From the NCBI GenBank assembly GCA_913062575.1, contig CAJXVT010000017.1, positions 1 to 46,678 of the forward strand: a stretch of DNA of 46,678 bases. The letters run 5' to 3'. This document shows, in pieces, positions 25,861-33,387 of this stretch. The DNA comes from an uncultured Flavobacteriaceae bacterium (GTDB lineage Bacteria > Bacteroidota > Bacteroidia > Flavobacteriales > Flavobacteriaceae). The position numbers were made by a program, and so were the translations under genes. Each line of letters begins with the position of its first letter. Position 1 is the first letter of the stretch. Below the pieces are notes generated by a model. The model was given only the letters and a program-made list of their open reading frames with translations. It had not been told where the DNA came from and did not search any database.

Positions 25861-28800
25861 CTACTGTTTTTGTAAAATGATCTTTTTCGATGTCTCATTA
25901 ATTTTCAAGATGTAAATTCCAGCAGACAGTGTATTTGGTAGCTTAATTGTTGTTGTTTTGTTTTTAGAGTTGTATTGTTTTAATTTGATTGATATTTTTC
26001 TTCCGTTTATATCTAATAAATAAATATTGTCAGATTCTTTCGAATTATAAATTGCAAAACTTCCTATTGATGGATTAGGGTACACACTAATTTTATCGGT
26101 AAACTGTTTTCCATTGAAAAATGAGGTTGCAAAATTAAATGCATCTACTCCAATTTTTTCTCCAATAAGTCTTCCTGGAATATCATCAACTGGAGGGTGG
26201 ATTCCTCCCCAGATTCTTGATAAACTACATTGGTCTGAAGCATCACGATAGGTTGCCCATTGAAGTTTAATGTCTACAGATGGACCATTTTCAAACACTA
26301 AGAATTCATCTTTCTTTGCAATGAACTCGCCATATCCACCTGGAAAATAACTGTCTCCAGTTAGTAAAGTCATTACTTCAGCTGCTGCTCTTGAATAGGT
26401 TGAGTGTCCAGAAACAAATCCAGCAAAAGGAGGCGTAACAAATGATGGTCTTTGATATGGCCACCAGTTCTCTGCAAGTATCCAGCCAACACCAGCGTTA
26501 TCTGTTTTTGGGTTGCCAATATAATTAGGCCCTTTCCATGTATATAGTTTTATCTTGCCAATGTTTTCATGTAGTCTCCCTTCTAAAGCATCTCCAGCTT
26601 CAATAATTTCAACATATCCATCTTTTAACGGTATCCCAGCGATATTATAATTACTTTTACTAGGGTCAGTGCTTTGTCCCATATCTGCCATAAATCGAAT
26701 CGCAGAAATTGGTCTAACATAATCATGCCAACCTTTTATGCTCCATGCAGCTATAGCTGCATCATGCATGGTTCCACCTAAAATGAAATAAGATTTCACA
26801 TCCCACTCGAGTTCATCTAGCTCTTCGCCAACACCATTCATTTTTTTCTTTAAAAGAGGGTGGTCACTAACATGATTTAAAAGAGTAAACCAATGTCCAG
26901 GTGGAGTTTCAGAGTCAGGGCCATCTGCCCAGAACTCAGCTAAAACTCTAGTAAAATCACCTCTTGGCACCATTTGTTTTTCATATGGTGAATTTGTAAT
27001 TGGGTTTAAAGTATAGCCTTTACTTATGTCTCCTCCAATAACTGTGTTATAAAAATCAGGATACTCATTAAAAGTAGTTGGGAATGACTCAATATCAATA
27101 TTTCCAACAGTATTTGGTGAGATATCCCACATAACATTGTCTTTTGGATCTAAATGTGATCCCCAAATTGAAACTAAAGAATTCCCCCATTTATAAATGT
27201 CGCTATCATCTGTATCTACATTTAAATCTAAATATGGAGGGTTTTGCGGATTATGATATACTTTGTAAATATTTCCGTCTCTTATGAATTCTGTCTTATC
27301 ATTTTCTGTTAATGAAAAAGGGGTAACATCTCCCCATTCAGGATTCAAAAATTCAGGAGTTGTTCCAATAATTTGATTTCCACTTTGATCTATAAATACA
27401 TCTAAAGAAAGAGGTTGCCATCTATTTGGGTCGGTAACAGATCCACTTCCTGGTAAATTAGGTACTAAGGGAGAATTAAGTGGTTGATAATGTCCATTAT
27501 CATACTTGGTTTCTTCTCTTGCTCCATCGGTAAAACCAAAAGCAATGATTGTTTCTGCAATGTAATTACCTAGAGCAGCAGCGTTTCCAGTAGAATAATC
27601 AACTGAAGTATAGTTAAGGTCAAAGTCTAATGTTGACATTAACAGGTTAAATCGTTCTAGTGTTTTATTGGCATTTGGAGAATCTTTAAATCGATGAGAT
27701 AATAATCTGTAAGAAGCATAACTAATAGCTTTGTCTCTAGATATTTTTTGTTCTTCTAAAGGTGTAAAACTTTTTAGTTCACTTTTATATGCATGCTCTT
27801 TTGATCCAATTAAATATGGTTTAGCAGTTTTGCTATAAATAGCCCAAGCATCATACATGACTATACTAGTATGAAATAAGTTTCTTGCATGAACTGTTGG
27901 TCTGGCGTAATCTTCTCTAATGGCTTGTAATAATGCTTCATTCCATAACCTGGCAATTGAGACCTTGTCATTAAAAAATATTTCTCCTTTTACAAGATTA
28001 ACAACTAATTTAACTGGCATACTTGAGCACTGACTACCTACTTCAGTAGCTATAACCTTACCTATGTTTTCAATTCCCCATTTAACAGAAATTGTTTGGG
28101 TGTTTTCACCGCTGATGATTTCTCCTCCAATAACTTGCCAAGTTATTTCTGAACTATTACTGATTGGGTAAGTGTAGGTTTCTGTATTGAAAAATGTAGA
28201 GGTTGTGTTTCCAACGATAGATTTTGAATCAAGAAATGTACAAGAACCATCATCAATTAAAGCAAGAGGGTTGTAATTACATGAGGCCGGATTGGTACAG
28301 CCAGAAACCACATTACTTGGCGCTATATTTAATACTTGATATCCTTGACCTTCTATTGCTAGTATGGTGTTATCTGCGTCTATGTTTGTATGGGTTTCTT
28401 CTGTTCCAGAAGGCCATGTAATTTTTACTTCTTGAATTTTTGTATCTGAGCCTACTCCAAAATGTACTGCTTGTAAACTCTGGCTATATAAACTTGAACC
28501 ATGGTGGTATCGGTAATAAGTTCCGCTTTCTGTCTTTATTGAAATTTTAGTTCCAATAGCATCTCTATTTGAAACGGTTCCTTGTAGTTTTACTTTAAAC
28601 CAATGTAAGTTGTTGGATGTAGCTCCTGTTATCGTTTTATTCTCGTAAAAAAAAGATTCTTTATTTCTATTTGATATAAAAATATCAAGATCTCCGTCAT
28701 TGTCAAAATCAAAGACTTTAGTAGCCATACTGTATGTTAATTCTTTGATATTGGTTTCTGCAGATTTATCTACAAAGTTTGATTCTCCTTCGTTTAATAA

Positions 28801-29952
28801 ATTTTTGAAATAAAGGTTATAGTTATATCCTCTTTTATCTCCATTAACAAGTAGTAAATCTTCATCTGTATCCAAATCAAAATCTGCAAAACGAGACGCC
28901 CAAGCCCAAGTTCCAAATGCGACTCCTTGTTCTAATGCTTTATCTGTATATGTGTTATCTACATTTTGAGAAAAAAGAGAATTTCTAGCTGTATTAGATA
29001 AGTAAATATCAAAAATTCCATTGTTATCGTAATCTCCAATAGATAAAGCCATTCCAGTTCCGTCATCATCTAAATTGTAAGCTGAAGATTGTTCTGAGAA
29101 TTTTGTGCCATTTTCGTTAATAAGTAAATCATTACGACCAAAGTCATTCGCTATATATAGGTCTAACCATCCGTCATTGTTCACATCAATAGGAACTGCC
29201 ATAAAAGTGAAAAAACTTTCTCTATTGCTTGCATTAACATCATCTAAGAGGTTAGAGACGTCTTTAAAAGTACCATTTCCATTATTTTTATACAAAGTGT
29301 TCTTTCCGCAACTTGAAGCGTAATCACCTATAAAAAGATCTAAATAGCCATCTTTGTCAAAATCAAACCATAATGCAGTTGTGTTAAAGCAATTATTAAA
29401 AGAAGTAATACCCACGCTTTCTGTCACGTTTGCAAAGGTGCCATCTCCTAAGTTTTCGAAAAGTTGAACCCTATATGTATTTGTGAAAAATAAATCAGGA
29501 TCTCCATCATTGTCATAGTCTCCCCAAGAAGCTCCCCATTTATAGGCTGTATATCCATCAGGGATAATATTATCCAAATCTTTTAAGTGTCCATCTTCAT
29601 ATGGATGTAAATTTGCTAATCCTGCTGCGGTTGTCACATCAGTATAAGTTCCATCATTATTATTTCGATATAACTTACTCTTAGTTTTTTCATCATTATT
29701 TACATCTCTATATTTGGAGACAACAAATAAATCTAAATCATTGTCACCGTCGAAATCAGCTACAGAAACCCCAATATTTCCCTCCAAAAGGTCTAAGCCA
29801 GTTTGGTATTCAACTCTTTTGAATTCTTGAGAAAAAATAAATGAACTATAGCAAATGAGTGCTATAATTAATTTTGGTCTGATTTTTTGTTTAACTCTTT
29901 TTGTATGTTGTTGTCCTTTTTCACAGAATACATTTAAAATCTTAAATTCCAT
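25861..29952 (-). CDS. Secreted vanadium-dependent haloperoxidase fused to FG-GAP and ASPIC domains, type IX sorted
   Basis: Very large (1363 residues) multidomain exported protein. N-terminal signal helix at about 27-42 after an unusually long charged start; about seven FG-GAP/VCBS repeats (DFDGDNDLDLF, DYDNDGDPDLF, DFDKDGYLDLF and others) to about 440, likely a calcium-binding propeller; an ASPIC/UnbV domain; a short Cys motif (GCTNPASCNYNP); a PKD-like domain near 600-650; then a vanadium haloperoxidase domain from about 660 to 1270. All vanadate-site motifs are present: K1073-x6-R1080-P, S1181-G1182-H1183 and S-R1246-x5-H1252-x3-D1256. The end (from about 1285, VYPNPSIG) is a type A sorting domain for type IX secretion. 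It would oxidise halides with H2O2, or act as a phosphatase; the halide cannot be predicted. Transcribed alone. Confidence 0.88.
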   Translation of the reverse strand: MEFKILNVFCEKGQQHTKRVKQKIRPKLIIALICYSSFIFSQEFKRVEYQTGLDLLEGNIGVSVADFDGDNDLDLFVVSKYRDVNNDEKTKSKLYRNNNDGTYTDVTTAAGLANLHPYEDGHLKDLDNIIPDGYTAYKWGASWGDYDNDGDPDLFFTNTYRVQLFENLGDGTFANVTESVGITSFNNCFNTTALWFDFDKDGYLDLFIGDYASSCGKNTLYKNNGNGTFKDVSNLLDDVNASNRESFFTFMAVPIDVNNDGWLDLYIANDFGRNDLLINENGTKFSEQSSAYNLDDDGTGMALSIGDYDNNGIFDIYLSNTARNSLFSQNVDNTYTDKALEQGVAFGTWAWASRFADFDLDTDEDLLLVNGDKRGYNYNLYFKNLLNEGESNFVDKSAETNIKELTYSMATKVFDFDNDGDLDIFISNRNKESFFYENKTITGATSNNLHWFKVKLQGTVSNRDAIGTKISIKTESGTYYRYHHGSSLYSQSLQAVHFGVGSDTKIQEVKITWPSGTEETHTNIDADNTILAIEGQGYQVLNIAPSNVVSGCTNPASCNYNPLALIDDGSCTFLDSKSIVGNTTSTFFNTETYTYPISNSSEITWQVIGGEIISGENTQTISVKWGIENIGKVIATEVGSQCSSMPVKLVVNLVKGEIFFNDKVSIARLWNEALLQAIREDYARPTVHARNLFHTSIVMYDAWAIYSKTAKPYLIGSKEHAYKSELKSFTPLEEQKISRDKAISYASYRLLSHRFKDSPNANKTLERFNLLMSTLDFDLNYTSVDYSTGNAAALGNYIAETIIAFGFTDGAREETKYDNGHYQPLNSPLVPNLPGSGSVTDPNRWQPLSLDVFIDQSGNQIIGTTPEFLNPEWGDVTPFSLTENDKTEFIRDGNIYKVYHNPQNPPYLDLNVDTDDSDIYKWGNSLVSIWGSHLDPKDNVMWDISPNTVGNIDIESFPTTFNEYPDFYNTVIGGDISKGYTLNPITNSPYEKQMVPRGDFTRVLAEFWADGPDSETPPGHWFTLLNHVSDHPLLKKKMNGVGEELDELEWDVKSYFILGGTMHDAAIAAWSIKGWHDYVRPISAIRFMADMGQSTDPSKSNYNIAGIPLKDGYVEIIEAGDALEGRLHENIGKIKLYTWKGPNYIGNPKTDNAGVGWILAENWWPYQRPSFVTPPFAGFVSGHSTYSRAAAEVMTLLTGDSYFPGGYGEFIAKKDEFLVFENGPSVDIKLQWATYRDASDQCSLSRIWGGIHPPVDDIPGRLIGEKIGVDAFNFATSFFNGKQFTDKISVYPNPSIGSFAIYNSKESDNIYLLDINGRKISIKLKQYNSKNKTTTIKLPNTLSAGIYILKINETSKKIILQKQ

Positions 29953-30023
29953 ACGTGTTTATATAAGTCTACCAATAAATATTTAAAAATTTGAGAGAAG
30001 AGGGGGCTACTTCAAATTTTTAT

Positions 30024-30042
30024 GAACAAATAGCGTTTGTTC
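30024..30042. promoter_or_regulatory. 7-bp perfect inverted repeat upstream of the haloperoxidase gene
   Basis: GAACAAA, five bases, TTTGTTC, centred about 80 bases before the start codon at 29952. The size and symmetry fit a dimeric regulator site; a weak hairpin is the alternative. Confidence 0.35.
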
Positions 30043-30151
30043 TTGTGTTTGGAAATATACAAAAATATGTTAAAGAAAAGTTAATTTTACAAATAATAAG
30101 TTAAAGAAATGGCTGTAAACAAAATTTGATTTTAAGGCTTATTATAGAGTC

Positions 30152-30229
30152 TTGTATATGATGGGGGTTGTAATTATTTGTGTGTTAGGTGGGTAGTTTG
30201 TGTTTGTGGGTGAAGTGAATATATTAATG
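30152..30229 (-). terminator. Possible Rho-utilisation region
   Basis: For 78 bases the minus-strand RNA would contain no G but about 27 C, as in rut sites. It begins about 40 bases past the stop codon of the EEP-family gene, where no hairpin terminator is seen. Confidence 0.35.
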
Positions 30230-30268
30230 CTGAAAAAAATATGTTATTCTTTAGCCTTTTGTGTGATT

Positions 30269-31075
30269 TTATTTTTCAACTAAAAGTTCTAAAGTTACTA
30301 AATAAACACAATGATCTGAAGCATATGTGTCTTTTATTATCTTTTTTTCAAGTATTTTCCATCTATTTTTAGGGTAAAACATGACGTAGTCTATTTTAAC
30401 TTTTGGGTTGTCAGAAGGAAAAGTAAATTCTGGGTTTTTCTTATTGTACGAAGTTTCCCACATTTTTTCAAGTATGTTTATTGGTCCGCTACCCGGAATT
30501 GCATTTAAATCTCCAGCTAAAATAGTTGGGTATTTATTTTTTGAAAAGACTTCATTTATCTTTTTCGCTTGTAGTTCTCTTCCAGGGTTTCCCTCATGAG
30601 CAAAATGTGTACCGATAAAAGCGATGGTGTCTTTTGATGCCAGTTCAACTACAATCTCTATAGCTGCTCTAGGTTCTTGACTTTTAAGAAAAGGCAATGC
30701 CACATTCCTGGTGCTTAAAAAAGAGAATTTTGACAGTATACCTTCACCATATTCTCCACCGTCATAATACATCGCTCTTGCAAAAATTGGTGTCATTTTG
30801 GTTCTCCAACCTAGTTCTGTAACCAAGTCATATTTTTTAGATCTGTTTACTTTATAATCGACTTCTTGCATTGCAACAAAATCGGGTTTTGTGTCATTAA
30901 TTACTTTAGCAACTGCGTCTAAATTAAAATCGTTTTTGGTGGTTCTTCCTCCAAGAATATTATATGATAACACCTTTACTATTCTCTTGTTTTTAACTTT
31001 TTTCTGAGCTTGTATGGGGATGTTAAGAATAAAAAGAAAAAAGAATACAGTTATTTTTAGAGCAGATTGTTTCAT
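30269..31075 (-). CDS. Exported endonuclease/exonuclease/phosphatase (EEP) family hydrolase
   Basis: EEP-superfamily metal-dependent phosphodiesterase fold, 268 residues. Signal peptide at about 1-23 (ends PIQAQ), so periplasmic or secreted. Core motifs: VLSYNILGG, FVAMQEVD (metal Glu), FIGTHFAHEG, ILAGDLNAIPGSGP (catalytic Asp/Asn) and the final ASDHCVYLVTLEL (catalytic Asp-His). The family includes DNases, sphingomyelinases and inositol phosphatases; the substrate cannot be told from the motifs. It lies 18 bases behind the GH20 gene and is co-transcribed with it. Confidence 0.87.
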   Translation of the reverse strand: MKQSALKITVFFFLFILNIPIQAQKKVKNKRIVKVLSYNILGGRTTKNDFNLDAVAKVINDTKPDFVAMQEVDYKVNRSKKYDLVTELGWRTKMTPIFARAMYYDGGEYGEGILSKFSFLSTRNVALPFLKSQEPRAAIEIVVELASKDTIAFIGTHFAHEGNPGRELQAKKINEVFSKNKYPTILAGDLNAIPGSGPINILEKMWETSYNKKNPEFTFPSDNPKVKIDYVMFYPKNRWKILEKKIIKDTYASDHCVYLVTLELLVEK

Positions 31076-31093
31076 AAGTTAATTGTTGTTGAT

Positions 31094-32719
31094 TTATTCT
31101 AATACTTTAGCATAATTTATGTTGAGGTTATCCCAGCGTTTTTGTGCTTTTTTAAGCGCAATTTTAAAGCTTTTAAAATCTTTGTTTTCAAGTTGAGTCC
31201 ACCCAACTTCAGCATAAGCAGCAATTCTTGGGAATGTTTGGAACTCTATATCTTTATTAGTTGGTGTCCATTCACTCCACATTTGGCAACCAGTACCATA
31301 AATATTTTTATGATATTTTTCTTCTAGACCTTTTGGAATTGGATCAAAATTATATGACTTTTCTAGCGGAGTGTATTTGTAATCGTAATCTAAATACGTG
31401 TGTGTGTGAATAGAATTTACGATGCCATATCCTTTTTTTGCTGCCTCCTGTGCCATCGCTAAATCGCCTTTCCAGAAGTGAACAACAACATTTTTGGCTA
31501 ATTTAGTTTCTGCTTCTTTATCATCTTTTTTCTCAGCGAATCCTTTGTGGATGTTTTTACCTAATATTTCATTCCAACCCATCATTCTGCGACCGTTCTT
31601 TTCCATGAATTGAGAAATCTTATTTGTAAAATCTATTTGTAGATCTGCTGGAGTTTTTAGTCCATGTTTTTTCATGTATTTCTGTACAGATTTTGATTCT
31701 TCCCAAACTTTATACCCTACTTCATCTCCACCAATATGAATTACTTTTGAAGGGAATAATTCAAACATTTCTGTTAAAACATCTTTTATAAACTGTATTA
31801 CTTCTGGTTTCGTTACATCATAGTTGTCGTACAACCTTCCAAATTTAACAGGTACATCAATATCAACTCCAGCAGTGCCAAGCCAAGTATAAGAAGCAAT
31901 AGCAGCGTTAGAGTGTCCTGGCATTTCAAATTCTGGAACGATTGTGATATTTCTTTCTGCTGCGTAGGCAACAATGTTTTTAATTTGTTCTTGGGTGTAA
32001 AATCCACCATGTGGTTTTCCAGAAGTTTTTCCACTTTTCCAGGTTTCAATTTCACTATCTGTTCGAAATGCGCCAACTTTAGTTAAAAGAGGGTATTTCT
32101 TAATTTCAATTCGCCAGCCAGCATCATCGATTAAATGCCAATGAAAAACATTCATTTTTAAGCGAGCCATTTCATCTAGCATTCTTTTTACAAAAGCTTC
32201 TCCATGAAAATATCGCGATTCATCTAACATGTATGCACGCCATTTAAAACGTGGCTTGTCACTTATTGTAACAGACGGAACTAACCATTTTACTTTTTTA
32301 GAATTCTCAATTGCCTGTTTTGATATTAGTTGATTTAAGGTTTGTGCGCCGTAAAAATATCCAGCGGCATCGTTTGCTGCTATTGTAATTTTTTTAGGAG
32401 TTACAGTTAATAGGTAAGCCTCAGGATTTAAATCGTTGTTTTTGATAAATGTTATAGAGGATTTTTTGTTTTCTTTCAGTTCTAATTGATGTTTTGTTGT
32501 CGACTCAAGAAGTGCAATAAGATACTTGGCTGCATTTTTTTGATCACTAGCAGTTGTTGATACTGAAGAGTTATTATCTATAGAAAAAGATTCTTCAAAC
32601 AATTCTAAACTTGCGGGTTTTGGGAGTATTGAAATATCAGAAACTAAAAAGGTTTTGTTTTTTTTAGCGCATCCACTTAATAAGATGCTTATTAAAAAAA
32701 GATTTAAAATAGATTTCAT
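31094..32719 (-). CDS. Beta-N-acetylhexosaminidase, GH20 family lipoprotein
   Basis: Exo-acting hexosaminidase that removes terminal GlcNAc or GalNAc, by substrate-assisted catalysis. Lipoprotein signal with lipidated Cys17 (LLSGCAKK). N-terminal GH20b domain at about 30-145, then the (beta/alpha)8 catalytic domain opening with KPRFKWRAYMLDESRYF; the catalytic Asp332-Glu333 pair is in HIGGDEVGYKVW, and the substrate-pocket Trp in MWSEWTPTNKD is present. 541 residues is standard. First gene of a two-gene operon with the EEP hydrolase; promoter element at 32769-32776. Likely used for chitin oligosaccharides or peptidoglycan/glycoprotein sugars. Confidence 0.93.
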   Translation of the reverse strand: MKSILNLFLISILLSGCAKKNKTFLVSDISILPKPASLELFEESFSIDNNSSVSTTASDQKNAAKYLIALLESTTKHQLELKENKKSSITFIKNNDLNPEAYLLTVTPKKITIAANDAAGYFYGAQTLNQLISKQAIENSKKVKWLVPSVTISDKPRFKWRAYMLDESRYFHGEAFVKRMLDEMARLKMNVFHWHLIDDAGWRIEIKKYPLLTKVGAFRTDSEIETWKSGKTSGKPHGGFYTQEQIKNIVAYAAERNITIVPEFEMPGHSNAAIASYTWLGTAGVDIDVPVKFGRLYDNYDVTKPEVIQFIKDVLTEMFELFPSKVIHIGGDEVGYKVWEESKSVQKYMKKHGLKTPADLQIDFTNKISQFMEKNGRRMMGWNEILGKNIHKGFAEKKDDKEAETKLAKNVVVHFWKGDLAMAQEAAKKGYGIVNSIHTHTYLDYDYKYTPLEKSYNFDPIPKGLEEKYHKNIYGTGCQMWSEWTPTNKDIEFQTFPRIAAYAEVGWTQLENKDFKSFKIALKKAQKRWDNLNINYAKVLE

Positions 32720-32768
32720 ATTGCAATTTTATAAATGTGAGTTGGTTGTTGTAAAAATGGATAAAAAA

Positions 32769-32776
32769 CAAATCTA
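32769..32776 (-). promoter_or_regulatory. -7 promoter element for the GH20 operon
   Basis: Minus strand TAGATTTG, an exact TAnnTTTG match, 49 bases upstream of the ATG at 32719 and just behind the tRNA-locus terminator. Confidence 0.5.
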
Positions 32777-32788
32777 AGTTTTTTCCCA

Positions 32789-32823
32789 TAAAAAAAAGCC
32801 CAAGAATTAAAATTCTTAGACTT
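32789..32823 (-). terminator. Terminator behind the tRNA-Pro fragment
   Basis: Thirteen-base stem with a few G-T pairs (32796-32808 with 32811-32823), then a T-rich tail on the minus strand. It may be the original terminator of the tRNA-Pro gene before the cassette entered. Confidence 0.75.
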
Positions 32824-32829
32824 CTTCTG

Positions 32830-32859
32830 TCGGGGTGGCAGGATTCGAACCTGCGACCT
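32830..32859 (-). pseudogene. tRNA-Pro 3' fragment
   Basis: Thirty bases identical to the end of the intact tRNA-Pro 400 bases away: part of the variable loop, the whole T-arm (GCAGGTTCGAATCCTGC) and the 3' acceptor strand CACCCCGA. The 5' half of a tRNA is absent; the GIY-YIG coding region occupies that place. Not a functional tRNA. Confidence 0.85.
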
Positions 32860-33114
32860 TCACGCTTTTCTGCGTGACGCGATATTGTTCAAATATCTTT
32901 TGGCCCCTCGTTTTTTAATAAGTTTTTCTAATTTTAAAGCCTCTGATTTAGTTCTTAAGATTTTTTCATAAATAATCACCCAATCTTTTGCATTTGCAGT
33001 AAAACCTTTATGATTATATAAATGCTCTTTTAGTCTGTCGGTAGAAGGCAGAGATGTGTAGCCCACATAGTGCTTTTGTAGTTGATTAGAGAAAAGAATA
33101 TAGATAGTAAACAT
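32860..33114 (-). CDS. Small GIY-YIG family nuclease
   Basis: GIY-YIG single-domain protein of 84 residues. The two signature tripeptides appear as YIL (5-7) and YVG (16-18), the catalytic Arg is Arg27 (TDRLKEH), and the metal-binding Glu is probably Glu63 (ALKLEKLIKK). An in-frame extension to 33219 exists but is Phe/Lys-rich and partly overlaps the tRNA-Pro terminator; ATG at 33114 gives the normal family start just before the first strand (MFTIYILFS). The stop codon lies exactly at the edge of the 32-bp tRNA repeat. Stand-alone proteins of this kind are common in Bacteroidota, with unclear function; the tRNA repeats suggest mobility. Confidence 0.85.
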   Translation of the reverse strand: MFTIYILFSNQLQKHYVGYTSLPSTDRLKEHLYNHKGFTANAKDWVIIYEKILRTKSEALKLEKLIKKRGAKRYLNNIASRRKA

Positions 33115-33198
33115 AGCGTAACTAATGTACGAAGAAAAAACAAAAAATTTGTTGTGAAAACGAAAGGGATTTGTTGGTGGGAGATTTAAGATCTTCTT

Positions 33199-33235
33199 AA
33201 AAAAGAAAAAACCTTGCAAATAATTGCAAGGTTTT
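33199..33235 (-). terminator. Terminator directly behind tRNA-Pro
   Basis: AAAACCTTGCAA and its exact complement around a four-base loop (33208-33235), followed on the minus strand by a T-rich tract. It begins two bases after the tRNA and precedes the nuclease gene. Confidence 0.85.
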
Positions 33236-33236
33236 G

Positions 33237-33311
33237 TCGGGGTGGCAGGATTCGAACCTGCGACCTCCTCGTCCCAAACGAGGCGCGATGACCGGGCTAC
33301 GCTACACCCCG
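33237..33311 (-). tRNA. tRNA-Pro (anticodon UGG)
   Basis: Complete 75-base cloverleaf on the minus strand: acceptor CGGGGTG/CACCCCG with discriminator A, D-arm GCG...CGC, anticodon arm CCTCG-TTTGGGA-CGAGG with anticodon TGG, T-arm GCAGG-TTCGAAT-CCTGC. CCA is not encoded. A -7 promoter element lies 16 bases upstream. Confidence 0.97.
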
Positions 33312-33326
33312 AAATATTTCGGATTG

Positions 33327-33334
33327 CAAAGGTA
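33327..33334 (-). promoter_or_regulatory. -7 promoter element for tRNA-Pro
   Basis: Minus strand TACCTTTG, an exact TAnnTTTG match, 15 bases between it and the first tRNA base. Confidence 0.55.
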
Positions 33335-33387
33335 GGATTATATTTCTATATTGTAGAAATATTTTGACTTTAAAATTTAAAAATATC

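Larger units (their letters stand above)
29953..30268. other. 316-bp non-coding gap
   Basis: Lies between the EEP-family gene and the haloperoxidase gene, both on the minus strand. No credible reading frame. It holds a C-free, G-rich tract (30152-30229), a 7-bp inverted repeat (30024-30042) and otherwise AT-rich sequence. The haloperoxidase promoter must be here, but no TAnnTTTG match was found on the minus strand. Confidence 0.6.
32828..33234 (-). mobile_element. Putative GIY-YIG cassette inserted at the tRNA-Pro 3' end
   Basis: A 32-bp sequence spanning the 3' part of tRNA-Pro occurs twice as a perfect direct repeat: 33235-33266 (in the intact tRNA) and 32828-32859. The 407-bp unit between the repeat starts holds a terminator and a single GIY-YIG nuclease gene. 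Recombination between the repeats would remove the unit and leave tRNA-Pro directly ahead of the terminator at 32789-32823. No integrase gene is present. Alternative: a tandem tRNA-Pro duplicate whose 5' half was replaced by the nuclease gene. Confidence 0.5.

Noticed and set aside
28224..28421. Plus-strand frame inside the haloperoxidase gene
   Set aside because: Antisense to the intact FG-GAP/ASPIC coding region and without any domain or start context.
31813..32076. Second frame inside the GH20 gene
   Set aside because: Out-of-frame shadow of the catalytic domain on the same strand.
33115..33219. 35-residue N-terminal extension of the GIY-YIG protein
   Set aside because: Phe/Lys-rich, precedes the normal first strand, and its first codons lie in the tRNA-Pro terminator; the ATG at 33114 fits the family.
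33364..33387. TTG start of the aldose dehydrogenase
   Set aside because: The ATG at 33388 gives a standard signal peptide and no alternative evidence supports the TTG.
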